Assembly: GCF_001968825.1 (NCBI RefSeq)
Contig: NZ_MIEU01000013.1
Coordinates: 1 to 59,927 of the forward strand
Length of the DNA: 59,927 bases
Origin: Tersicoccus sp. Bi-70
Lineage (GTDB): Bacteria > Actinomycetota > Actinomycetes > Actinomycetales > Micrococcaceae
Direction of reading: 5' to 3'
A model generated the notes under the pieces. That model worked only from the letters and a program-made list of their open reading frames with translations. It was not told the DNA's origin and made no database searches. This document shows, piece by piece, positions 24,210 through 30,984 of this stretch. Made by a program: the position numbers and the translations under genes. Position 1 is the first letter of the stretch. Each line of letters starts with the position of its first letter.

Positions 24210-24853
24210 GTGGCAGTGACATGCACTCGGCCCTTGCGATCGCGCCGGCTCTTCAGTTGGGTGACCTCGTCTTCCGCGAGCACCCGAAAGACTCGAACGA
24301 GCTCCTCACGGCTCACGAGGGTTACGTGATCACGACACGACTTGTCGGTGGCCACGAGCAACCCGACGAACTCCGTCGGTTCGGCCTCGACTCGGGGGTC
24401 GTCTTCGGGAAGCGCCCAATATTCTTCCCACGCGAGGCCTTCAAGTGTCCAAGCCGTTCGGAAGATCACGCTGTGGACGAAGAGATTGCATAGCTCGTTC
24501 GCCGAGATCGTCGCCGTCCTTGGCCGGCCCATGTCGTACATTTCCAGGTCACCAAGCGCGTCCCAGAGGTCAGGGGGTTTCGCCCCCTGACGCAAGGAAA
24601 ATCGGCCCACGACGGCGGTCGTTGCCCGCGCGCCCTTGGTCACCTTCGACGGCATCCCCAAGAGACGGCGCGCAGCGAATGAACCGGACATCACGTCGCG
24701 CTCCACCTCGTACAGCGCCTCGGTTACTTCCTCGTAGGACTCGTCGCTGTCACCGAGCTGGTCGAGTCGACGGCCCAGCCCCAGTCGAGCCCCCTCCAAC
24801 CGCTCCGCGGTCCGCCCCAGATCCCTCTTCCACGGCCAGGACTCATTGAACAT
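24206..24853 (-). CDS. protein of unknown function
   Basis: 215 residues from ATG 24853 (MFNESWPWKRDL); the frame can extend to 25081, but the added part reads as non-coding. Mainly helical, with an Arg-rich first third and a second half WEEYWALPEDDPRVEAEPTEF. No membrane segment, P-loop or nuclease motif is visible. The C-terminus runs into a tRNA-like T-arm, so its last residues may come from a recombination joint. No family recognised. Confidence 0.5.
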   Translation of the reverse strand: MFNESWPWKRDLGRTAERLEGARLGLGRRLDQLGDSDESYEEVTEALYEVERDVMSGSFAARRLLGMPSKVTKGARATTAVVGRFSLRQGAKPPDLWDALGDLEMYDMGRPRTATISANELCNLFVHSVIFRTAWTLEGLAWEEYWALPEDDPRVEAEPTEFVGLLVATDKSCRDHVTLVSREELVRVFRVLAEDEVTQLKSRRDRKGRVHVTAT

Positions 24854-25313
24854 AGGGGGACAGTAGCGCCTACCGATGGTCCGGCACCTTCTTGAATTGC
24901 ACCACCGCTCTACCGGGAGCCGCGCGCCGGCTGGGGTGCGAGATTCCTTCAGGACGGCGAGACCAGAGCGCGTCGGTGAGGACTGGGGGGTCGCCGCCCG
25001 GAACCACGATGTTCGTCCCCATGCCGCACTAAGACTTGCAATGAGCTCACCGAGAGCCGGAAAACTCTGTTCCAGCCTCATGACTCCGTGTCGTCGTCAG
25101 GGGCATGCTTCGACCCTCCTTGCGAGAGTGGGCTACTTTCCGACGCCCCGCATACGACGGTCCGAAAACGACCGATTTTGACCCTGTCGTCGTCGTGAGG
25201 GTGCGCCCTGCAGGGGAGTCGGTCAGGTCGTAGGAGCGTTCGTCGGCGACGCGAATCGACGCGGCCCTGGCGGGAGCATGCCGCCGGACGGATGTGCCGC
25301 CGCTAACGGCAAC
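24854..25313. other. 460-base stretch without a supported gene
   Basis: Short frames on both strands lack ribosome sites and sensible composition. The segment separates the unknown gene from the resolvase unit. I see no clear repeat or hairpin in it. Confidence 0.4.
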
Positions 25314-25622
25314 TTACCCCTCTCCTTCTTCCGGCTCCTCCTCCTCCTTCTGCTCCTCCGGGTAGTACCCAGACGGATCGTAGGCGGGGTCCGAGAAATG
25401 CCACAGAACGAAGGCGAAAATCAGCGATGTTGTACCAGCAAAGAGCGCCACTTGGAACACGAGGTGCACCTTCGTCACAGCGACGACGACAATGCCCGCA
25501 ACCGGGAGGAAGACGCTGAGACTAGCGAGAGCGGCGGATTGCCGCCTTCGCCGACGGGAGTACCTTGAGGCGCGAGGTTCATCTGACGATCCGTCGGGGG
25601 CTGGGCGCGTGGCCACGGTCAC
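25314..25622 (-). CDS. small two-helix membrane protein
   Basis: 102 residues. A basic N-terminal arm, two membrane helices (about 31-51 and 55-75) and an acidic Glu/Pro tail. Its ATG overlaps the resolvase stop by 4 bases, so it is translated after the resolvase. No family recognised; hitchhiking cargo of the resolvase unit is possible. Confidence 0.5.
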   Translation of the reverse strand: MTVATRPAPDGSSDEPRASRYSRRRRRQSAALASLSVFLPVAGIVVVAVTKVHLVFQVALFAGTTSLIFAFVLWHFSDPAYDPSGYYPEEQKEEEEPEEGEG

Positions 25623-26233
25623 GAACGATCAGCGGCTGTAGCAAGAGGATGATCGCCTGCTACCTGCCCCTCCTCCCTCCTTCGGATTTCCCGGTACACG
25701 GTGGCCCGGGAGACCTGGAAGAGCTCGGCGAGTTCGGTGTGGGTGTGGCCGCCGGCGTCGAGCAGGTTCAGCAGGTGCCGGCGACGGCTGGGGGAGAGGG
25801 ACGGTGCCCGGCCCTTGAGCCGGCCGCGGGACTTGGCGATCGCCATGCCTTCGCGGGTGCGCATGCGGATGAGGTCGGCTTCGAACTCGGCGACCATACC
25901 GAGGACGTTGAACAGCAGCCGGCCGACGGGATCGTGTGGGTCGTAGACGCTGCCGCCGAGGCTGAGTGCCGCGCCGCGCTCGACGAGCTGGTCGGCGATC
26001 GCGCGGGCGTCGGGCACGGACCGGGCGAGCCGGTCGAGCTTCGTCACGACCAGGACGTCGCCGCTGCGGACGGCGGCGAGGGCGGTCTCGAGGCCGGGAC
26101 GCGCCCGGTTGGTGCCGGTGAGGCCGTGGTCGACGTGGATGCGCTCGGCGTCGACCCCGAGGGCGGTGAGCTGCTCGCGTTGGGCGGTGAGGTCCTGGCC
26201 GGCGGTCGAGACGCGGGCGTATCCGATCTTCAC
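25619..26233 (-). CDS. serine recombinase (resolvase/invertase)
   Basis: 204 residues. The N-terminal catalytic domain has YARVST with the nucleophile S9, KLDRLARS near 66 and the long E helix with the conserved EFEADLIRMRTREG; a C-terminal HTH (HTELAELFQVSRATVYREI) follows. This is the size of Tn3-type resolvases. A 30-bp palindrome lies 107 bases upstream of its start and fits a crossover site. No transposase is beside it. Confidence 0.92.
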   Translation of the reverse strand: MKIGYARVSTAGQDLTAQREQLTALGVDAERIHVDHGLTGTNRARPGLETALAAVRSGDVLVVTKLDRLARSVPDARAIADQLVERGAALSLGGSVYDPHDPVGRLLFNVLGMVAEFEADLIRMRTREGMAIAKSRGRLKGRAPSLSPSRRRHLLNLLDAGGHTHTELAELFQVSRATVYREIRRREEGQVAGDHPLATAADRS

Positions 26234-26339
26234 GGAGTCAGTGTTGCAGAAAAGGCCCCCTCATCGGGCATATCATCGGGCGGGTCTATCGTGCACCTCC
26301 GATCCCAGCAGCTACGCGGCGAGGATGAGGAGTGGGGGA

Positions 26340-26369
26340 GTGTCCGTTAGACGTTCGTCTATCGGACAC
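26340..26369. other. recombinase crossover-site-like palindrome, copy 1
   Basis: GTGTCCGTTAGACG-TT-CGTCTATCGGACAC: each side matches the other at 13 of 15 positions, with central TT at 26354-26355. Upstream of the resolvase gene, so likely its res site I. A related site lies at 29454. Confidence 0.6.
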
Positions 26370-26446
26370 CAGCGCGGTCGGCATTCCAGGCGGGGCTCAG
26401 GGAAAGCGGCGGTTCCTCGGCCTCGGGTCCCGCAGCCCGCGTGCGG

Positions 26447-26821
26447 TTAGTGGTCCGATTCTCCAAGTACGTGGATCGGGTTGGCGTGGGTGACGTGGTC
26501 GAGGGCGAGTTGGAGTAGGGCGCGGACGTGGGCGTCGTGGAGTTCGTAGTGGGCCTCGCGACCCACGCGGTGCACCCTCACGACGTGGTGCGCCCGTAGA
26601 AGCCGGAGGGCGTGGGACACGGCAGATTCGCTGGATCCGACGGTAGCGGCCAGGTCGCGGACCCGCATCCGCTCGTTCAGCAGTGCGGTGAGGATTCGGA
26701 CCCGCGCGGGGTCGCCGAGCAGCGAGAACACGTCAGCGACCTGCAGGACGCTCTCCTCGGCCGGTATCTCTACCCTGATGTGCTGCCCGTCGTCTCCGTC
26801 AGGTTCCTGTGGGGCTCCCAT
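26447..26821 (-). CDS. ArsR/SmtB-family zinc sensor (CzrA-like)
   Basis: 124 residues. Winged helix with SSESAVSHALRLLRAHHVV as recognition region. The last helix carries D96-x-H98-(x10)-H109-(x2)-H112, the exact alpha-5 zinc/cobalt site of CzrA/SmtB proteins. When metal binds, the protein leaves DNA. The gene follows the CDF transporter by 15 bases, so both are made together and the pair is self-regulated through the operator at 27764. Its start has a GTGGG.. context, not a strong ribosome site. Confidence 0.88.
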   Translation of the reverse strand: MGAPQEPDGDDGQHIRVEIPAEESVLQVADVFSLLGDPARVRILTALLNERMRVRDLAATVGSSESAVSHALRLLRAHHVVRVHRVGREAHYELHDAHVRALLQLALDHVTHANPIHVLGESDH

Positions 26822-26836
26822 GGAGTGTCACTCTAG

Positions 26837-27745
26837 CTAGACCGGCAGCTGACGCTCGTCGGTGAAGGTGACCGGTTCGCACTGGATGGTGGCGTGGTGG
26901 ATGCCGTGTTCGTCGAGCACGGCATGGGTTGCCTGGAGGACCGTGGCGAAGTCGGCGCCGGCGGCGATGCGGACGTGGCCGGTCGCGTTCTCGATGCCCG
27001 AGGTGAGTGTCCAGACGTGCAGATCATGCACGCTGTCCACGCCCGGTAGGGCTTCGATCTGGGAGGTCAGCTTCGGCACGTTCACGTGGGCGGGAGCCAC
27101 CTCGAGCAGGATCCGCAGGGCCTGGCGGGTGAGGATGAAGGTGCGGGGGAGGATGAACAGGCCGATGCCGACGCCGATGATGGGATCGGCGTAGGGCCAC
27201 CCGGTGGTCCACAGAATGATCGCGGCGACGATCACACCGACCGATCCGAGCATGTCGCCCATCACCTCGAGCATCGCCCCGCGTAGGTTCAGACTGTTGC
27301 GGGCTCCAGATCGCAGCAGCAGGAAGCTGACCACATTGACGGCCAGGCCGATGACCGCGGTGATGAGCAGCGGCGGCCCGGGTACCGACGGAGGGTCGCT
27401 GATCCGGCGCACGGCCTCGACGATCACGTAGCCGGCCACTCCGAACAACAGGATCCCGTTGGCCAGGGCTGCCAGCACCTCCAGCCGATACAAGCCGTAG
27501 GTGCGCTGGGCGGTTGCGGGGCGGCGAGCCAGCAGGATGGCGGCAGTCGCCATGCCCAGGCCGAGGACGTCGGTTCCCATGTGTCCGGCGTCGGAGATCA
27601 GGGCCAGAGAGTTGGTCGTGAAACCAACCACAAACTCCACGACCATGAACCCGCCGGTGAGGCACAGGGCCGCGATCAGAGCCCGCAGATGGCGTCCGCT
27701 CGCACTTCCACCCGTGCTCGGTCCGTGCTGATGCCCCGCGCCCAT
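26837..27745 (-). CDS. czcD: cation diffusion facilitator, CzcD-like zinc exporter
   Basis: 302 residues, six membrane helices and a C-terminal cytoplasmic domain ending in PV. The transport site in helix 2 is HMGTD; the helix 5 partner is EVMGD, with Glu where many CDF proteins have His. A His-rich N-terminus (GHQHG) may collect metal. The C-terminal domain has HDLHVWTLTSG, a CDF hallmark. It should export Zn2+ (perhaps Co2+/Cd2+) in exchange for protons. First gene of the operon with the sensor. Confidence 0.92.
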   Translation of the reverse strand: MGAGHQHGPSTGGSASGRHLRALIAALCLTGGFMVVEFVVGFTTNSLALISDAGHMGTDVLGLGMATAAILLARRPATAQRTYGLYRLEVLAALANGILLFGVAGYVIVEAVRRISDPPSVPGPPLLITAVIGLAVNVVSFLLLRSGARNSLNLRGAMLEVMGDMLGSVGVIVAAIILWTTGWPYADPIIGVGIGLFILPRTFILTRQALRILLEVAPAHVNVPKLTSQIEALPGVDSVHDLHVWTLTSGIENATGHVRIAAGADFATVLQATHAVLDEHGIHHATIQCEPVTFTDERQLPV

Positions 27746-27762
27746 CTCCCACCTCGCTTATT

Positions 27763-27784
27763 CATATGAACAGGTATTCAGATG
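27763..27784 (-). promoter_or_regulatory. CzrA/SmtB-type operator
   Basis: TATGAACAGGTATTCAGA within this stretch has the same layout as the known CzrA operator (ATATGAACA..ATTCAGATG, from memory). It is 17 bases upstream of czcD, so it explains zinc-responsive control of the transporter-sensor operon. Confidence 0.7.
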
Positions 27785-28003
27785 TTAGCCTAAGTGCAAC
27801 ACCGGGAACACACCGTCCTTGAGGGCGGCGAAGTGGGCCGTGACTGGTCGACGCTCGCGTCCCGCGTCGATGCAGGAAGCAGAGCGGCCCTGCCGGCGTG
27901 GAGGCCGCCCGTGTGCTTGTTGACCACTTCGACGGAACGGAATCATGACCGACAAGACCTCCCGATCCTTCCGCCGGTGCAACGATTCGATGGTGGGCCG
28001 GCG

Positions 28004-28339
28004 GTGAGCAGGCGCGGACGGGTACCCTCGCCGTACCAGCGGAACGCCTTCGCTCCCGGGGCCGTCGCAGCTGCGGCACTCTTCCTCGCCCCAGTTCTGA
28101 CCGGAGCGGGCTGGGGTCCGGTCGTGTTGTTCCTGACCGCGATCCTGGCGGTGATTGTCGGCTGGTTCGCGGTGCAGGCCAAGCATTGGTGGTGGGTGCC
28201 GGTGTTCACGCTGATCGCCGTGGTGTGGAACCCGGTCCTCCCGCTTTCCTTCGCCGGTCCGGTCTGGGGTGCCGCTCAGCCCGCCGCGGCGGTCGTCTTC
28301 CTCGTTGCCGGTGTGACGATCAGGGTGCGGCGATCGTGA
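28004..28339 (+). CDS. DUF6804-like small membrane protein
   Basis: 111 residues from GTG 28004; longer upstream frames lack a good start. Three to four hydrophobic segments (about 18-35, 38-58, 62-85, 88-106) with AVQAKHWWWVPVF and WNPVLPLSF. This resembles DUF6804, a small family of unknown role often beside CtaG. Its stop overlaps the CtaG start as GTGA. Confidence 0.6.
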   Translation: MSRRGRVPSPYQRNAFAPGAVAAAALFLAPVLTGAGWGPVVLFLTAILAVIVGWFAVQAKHWWWVPVFTLIAVVWNPVLPLSFAGPVWGAAQPAAAVVFLVAGVTIRVRRS

Positions 28340-29283
28340 CCGGCAATGCGACGATCCTTCCGCCGCCGACACCAGAAAATTTGGTGGCGTTCTGGCCCGT
28401 CGGTGTGTCCGTGGTCGCGCCGATCGCCGTGGTGCTCGCCGTGTTGTACCTGCTCGGTGCGGTGGCGCTCTGGCGGCGGGGACGTCGCTGGTCGGCATTG
28501 CGCACGATCTCGTTCCTGCTCGGCTGCGGGATCCTGTTTCTCACCGGAAGTCTGGGGCTGAACCAGTACGCAGAGTGGCTCGTCGGAGCGCTCGTGTTCC
28601 AGCAGATCACCCTGATGACCGTCGTGCCGCCCTTACTCATCGTCGGTTCGCCGGGCCGGCTCATCCTCCGGGCGACACCGCACCGGGGGATCGGTCGTGT
28701 GGCGTTGCGCGTCGCACACGGTGGGCTGCGCTCCCGCGTGGCCAGCGCGGTCCTGCACCCGGCCGTCGCCATCATGGTCGCGGCCGCGCTCTACCTCGGG
28801 CTCTATCTCACCGACCTCGTTAGCGTGGCGATCGCCCTGCCGGCGGGGCACGAGCTGCTGCTGATGACCTTCCTCGTCGGCGGAATCGTCGCCGCCGTGC
28901 CGCTCTGGTCCTCCGACCCGCTACCGAGGGCCCCGTCCTACGCGGCCCGGCTGGCCGACGTAGGCGTCGAACTCCAGATCCACGCCATCTTCGGCCTGGT
29001 CCTGCTACGCACGCCCTCACTACTTTTCTCAGCGTTCTCCAGCCCGCCCCCATCATGGTCGGTCGACCCCCTCTTCGACCAGGCAGTCGCAGGCACCCTG
29101 GCGTGGACCTACGCCGAACTGCCCTTGTTCGTCATCCTGATCGTGACCCTCGCCCGGTGGGGCAGGCGGGACGCGAAACTCGCCGCCCGCCACCAACCAC
29201 GGCACGAAGCCGACCTGGAGGAGTACAACGCCTACCTCGCCTCCCTCGAGAGACGAGGCTCGTCGTCTGCCGGCGACGAGTAG
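28336..29283 (+). CDS. CtaG-like cytochrome c oxidase assembly / copper-related membrane protein
   Basis: 315 residues from GTG 28336. Seven membrane helices. The pattern FQQITLMTVVPPLLIVGSP and the later HAIFGLVLL segment match Caa3_CtaG (PF09678), which helps build the copper centre of terminal oxidases or handles copper in the membrane. Cytoplasmic C-terminus rich in Arg/Glu. Next to zinc and cadmium genes, it is more likely part of a metal or redox stress set than a working oxidase operon, as no oxidase genes are here. Confidence 0.82.
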   Translation: MTGNATILPPPTPENLVAFWPVGVSVVAPIAVVLAVLYLLGAVALWRRGRRWSALRTISFLLGCGILFLTGSLGLNQYAEWLVGALVFQQITLMTVVPPLLIVGSPGRLILRATPHRGIGRVALRVAHGGLRSRVASAVLHPAVAIMVAAALYLGLYLTDLVSVAIALPAGHELLLMTFLVGGIVAAVPLWSSDPLPRAPSYAARLADVGVELQIHAIFGLVLLRTPSLLFSAFSSPPPSWSVDPLFDQAVAGTLAWTYAELPLFVILIVTLARWGRRDAKLAARHQPRHEADLEEYNAYLASLERRGSSSAGDE

Positions 29284-29302
29284 GGCCAGCGCGGTCGATA
29301 GC

Positions 29303-29374
29303 GGTCCCGGCCGTGCCGAGGTACTTGCCGTGGTCGACATCCTGCCCGACGCGTCACACGGGTGGCCGAGGCGG
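29303..29374 (-). pseudogene. fragment of a dsbA-like gene
   Basis: About 72 bases closely match 30381-30452 inside the DsbA-like gene, including the 17-mer GCCGAGGTACTTGCCGT. The rest of the second copy is missing and the match has an indel, so it is a leftover. It lies between ctaG and a recombinase-site-like palindrome. Confidence 0.6.
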
Positions 29375-29453
29375 CATGCATAACCTTGACGTGGTCTGGC
29401 AGCGGACGCCTCAGGTCGTTGCGGCCGCTGCCGGCACGTCGAGGACCGTGGAA

Positions 29454-29483
29454 GGGTCCGCTAAACGTTCGTTTAACGAGACA
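29454..29483. other. recombinase crossover-site-like palindrome, copy 2
   Basis: The core CGCTAAACG-TT-CGTTTAACG has the same spacing and the same central TT (29468-29469) as copy 1 (TTAGACG-TT-CGTCTA). Outer arms differ. It closes the right side of the zinc/CtaG segment. Confidence 0.5.
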
Positions 29484-29639
29484 TTGCGAGCGTCAATCGA
29501 TAATGCGCGCCGCGGAGAGAACGCCATAGTCGAACCAATAAGGTGGCATGACCGTCGTCATGCAAGACGATAACCTCACCATGACGGGGCCTCAACCCCT
29601 GATCGGGCCAACAGCTTCTTCCGAAAGGCACCAGTCGTT

Positions 29640-30080
29640 ATGAACGCCACTCGAACCGCCGATCGTAGAATCGGAAGTTCCTTGCTAGGGGCGACGGCGC
29701 TCGTCCTGGTCCTTACCGCATGTACCCCGACTCAGGACCAAGCTGCGCCGGACACAAGGACCGCCGCCGCCACCGGTGCTGGCCCCTCGTCATCACCGAC
29801 CCGCAGCACCAACGCCGTCTGCGCCCCCTTAGCTGAGCAGTTGGAATACCTGAACTTTTTCCCTTCCCTGCTTTCTCCCACGGACACAACCGGTGCGAAA
29901 TCTCTAGACACGGCCTTCCATGCATTGCAGGCCAAGGCACCTAACGACCTCAAGCCCCGCCTGAAAGGGCTGGATCAGGTTATGGACGCTGCCATCAAAG
30001 ATCCGAGCAAGTACAATGAGTCCGCATACATCGATGCGAAAATCAAAGTTGAGGACTGGGGTCAGAAATACTGCTCTTGA
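29640..30080 (+). CDS. lipoprotein of unknown function
   Basis: 146 residues. Signal peptide with lipobox VLTAC near residues 25-28, a Ser/Thr/Ala linker and a ~90-residue mature domain with two Cys (CAPLAEQLEYLNFF and a final KYCS) that may pair. No family recognised. Base use is somewhat less GC-rich than its neighbours, suggesting a different origin. A hairpin follows the stop. Confidence 0.65.
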   Translation: MNATRTADRRIGSSLLGATALVLVLTACTPTQDQAAPDTRTAAATGAGPSSSPTRSTNAVCAPLAEQLEYLNFFPSLLSPTDTTGAKSLDTAFHALQAKAPNDLKPRLKGLDQVMDAAIKDPSKYNESAYIDAKIKVEDWGQKYCS

Positions 30081-30083
30081 CTT

Positions 30084-30104
30084 CCCCTTCGAAAGGTGAA
30101 GGGG
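30084..30104 (+). terminator. short hairpin after lipoprotein gene
   Basis: CCCCTTC (30084-30090) and GAAGGGG (30098-30104), perfect 7-bp stem with 7-base loop, starting 3 bases after the TGA. No T tract. Confidence 0.5.
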
Positions 30105-30293
30105 TGGTTGAAAACGCCGGCTTCTGACCATGAGGCCGGCGAGACGGTCGAGGAACGGGGCACCTACGTGATGGTGACCGACTGCGCCGAGTCGATATGA
30201 GTCCGCGCCGGTCGGTCGTCGGGGACGGCGACGGCCCCGGCGGCCGGTAGGGGCGCACTGCCCGACCTTCGCTAGTGAGGGTTTGACTGGCGG

Positions 30294-30953
30294 TTAGCGG
30301 GCGAGGACGGCGTCCAGGGCGGCCGTCAGGTCGGCGGGCCCGGTCAGCTCCAGCTTCTTGCCGTCCAGGAAGAACGTCGGGGTTCCGGTTGCGCCGAGGT
30401 ACTTGCCGTCGTTGACGTCCTGCTCGACGCGTTCCCAGGTAGCCGGGGCGGCGACCGCCCGGTCGTAATCCTCCATGTTCAGGCCCAGATCCTCGGCGAA
30501 GGCGCGGAACTGGCCGGGGTCCGGGACCTGTTGTTCTCCCCACTGCTTCTGGGTCTTGAAGAGCTGGCGGTACATGGACTCGAACTGTCCCTGTTGGGCG
30601 GCGGCCTCGGCGGCGAGGGCAGCGTTCATCGCGTTGACGTGTCCGGGTAGCGGGAAATAGCGGACGACGTAGTTGACCTTGCCGGCGTATTTGCCGCGCA
30701 GCTGTTCGACGAGCGGGTAGAACGCGCCACAGGCCTCGCACTCGAAGTCTAGGAACTCGACCAGAGTCGGAGCGTCAGGACCGGCGTCATCGAGGACATG
30801 AGAGTTGGAGCGCGCGGCGGGCAGGGCGCCGACGGTCTGACTGGGATCAGGTGCGGTGGGCCGATCCGGTCGAAAGGCGACGGTGAGGGCTGCTATCACC
30901 AGCACGATGACGACGGCACCGGTGATGTAGGTCGCGCGGGCAAAGGTCTTCAC
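30294..30953 (-). CDS. DsbA-like membrane-anchored thiol-disulfide oxidoreductase
   Basis: 219 residues. One membrane anchor (about 8-28), then a thioredoxin-fold domain with insertion: active site CEAC at C72/C75 after VEFLDFE, and a cis-Pro loop GTPTFF near the end. It works outside the membrane on protein disulfides; beside a cadmium-type ATPase it may protect or repair thiols hit by metals. Starts 31 bases after the ATPase stop in the same direction. A fragment of a second copy lies at 29303. Confidence 0.88.
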   Translation of the reverse strand: MKTFARATYITGAVVIVLVIAALTVAFRPDRPTAPDPSQTVGALPAARSNSHVLDDAGPDAPTLVEFLDFECEACGAFYPLVEQLRGKYAGKVNYVVRYFPLPGHVNAMNAALAAEAAAQQGQFESMYRQLFKTQKQWGEQQVPDPGQFRAFAEDLGLNMEDYDRAVAAPATWERVEQDVNDGKYLGATGTPTFFLDGKKLELTGPADLTAALDAVLAR

Positions 30954-30984
30954 GGGGCGGGCTCCTGGTCGGGCGAGGGGTCGG

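Noticed and set aside
24181-24270. Complete tRNA gene
   Set aside because: Only a T-arm and possible acceptor strand are present; no 5' half, D-arm or proper anticodon stem fits upstream.
24876-25181. 101-residue plus-strand frame
   Set aside because: No ribosome site, wrong-frame composition and no family-like segment.
25619-26369. Complete transposon with the first resolvase
   Set aside because: No transposase gene and no matching terminal inverted repeats found; only resolvase and site-like palindromes.
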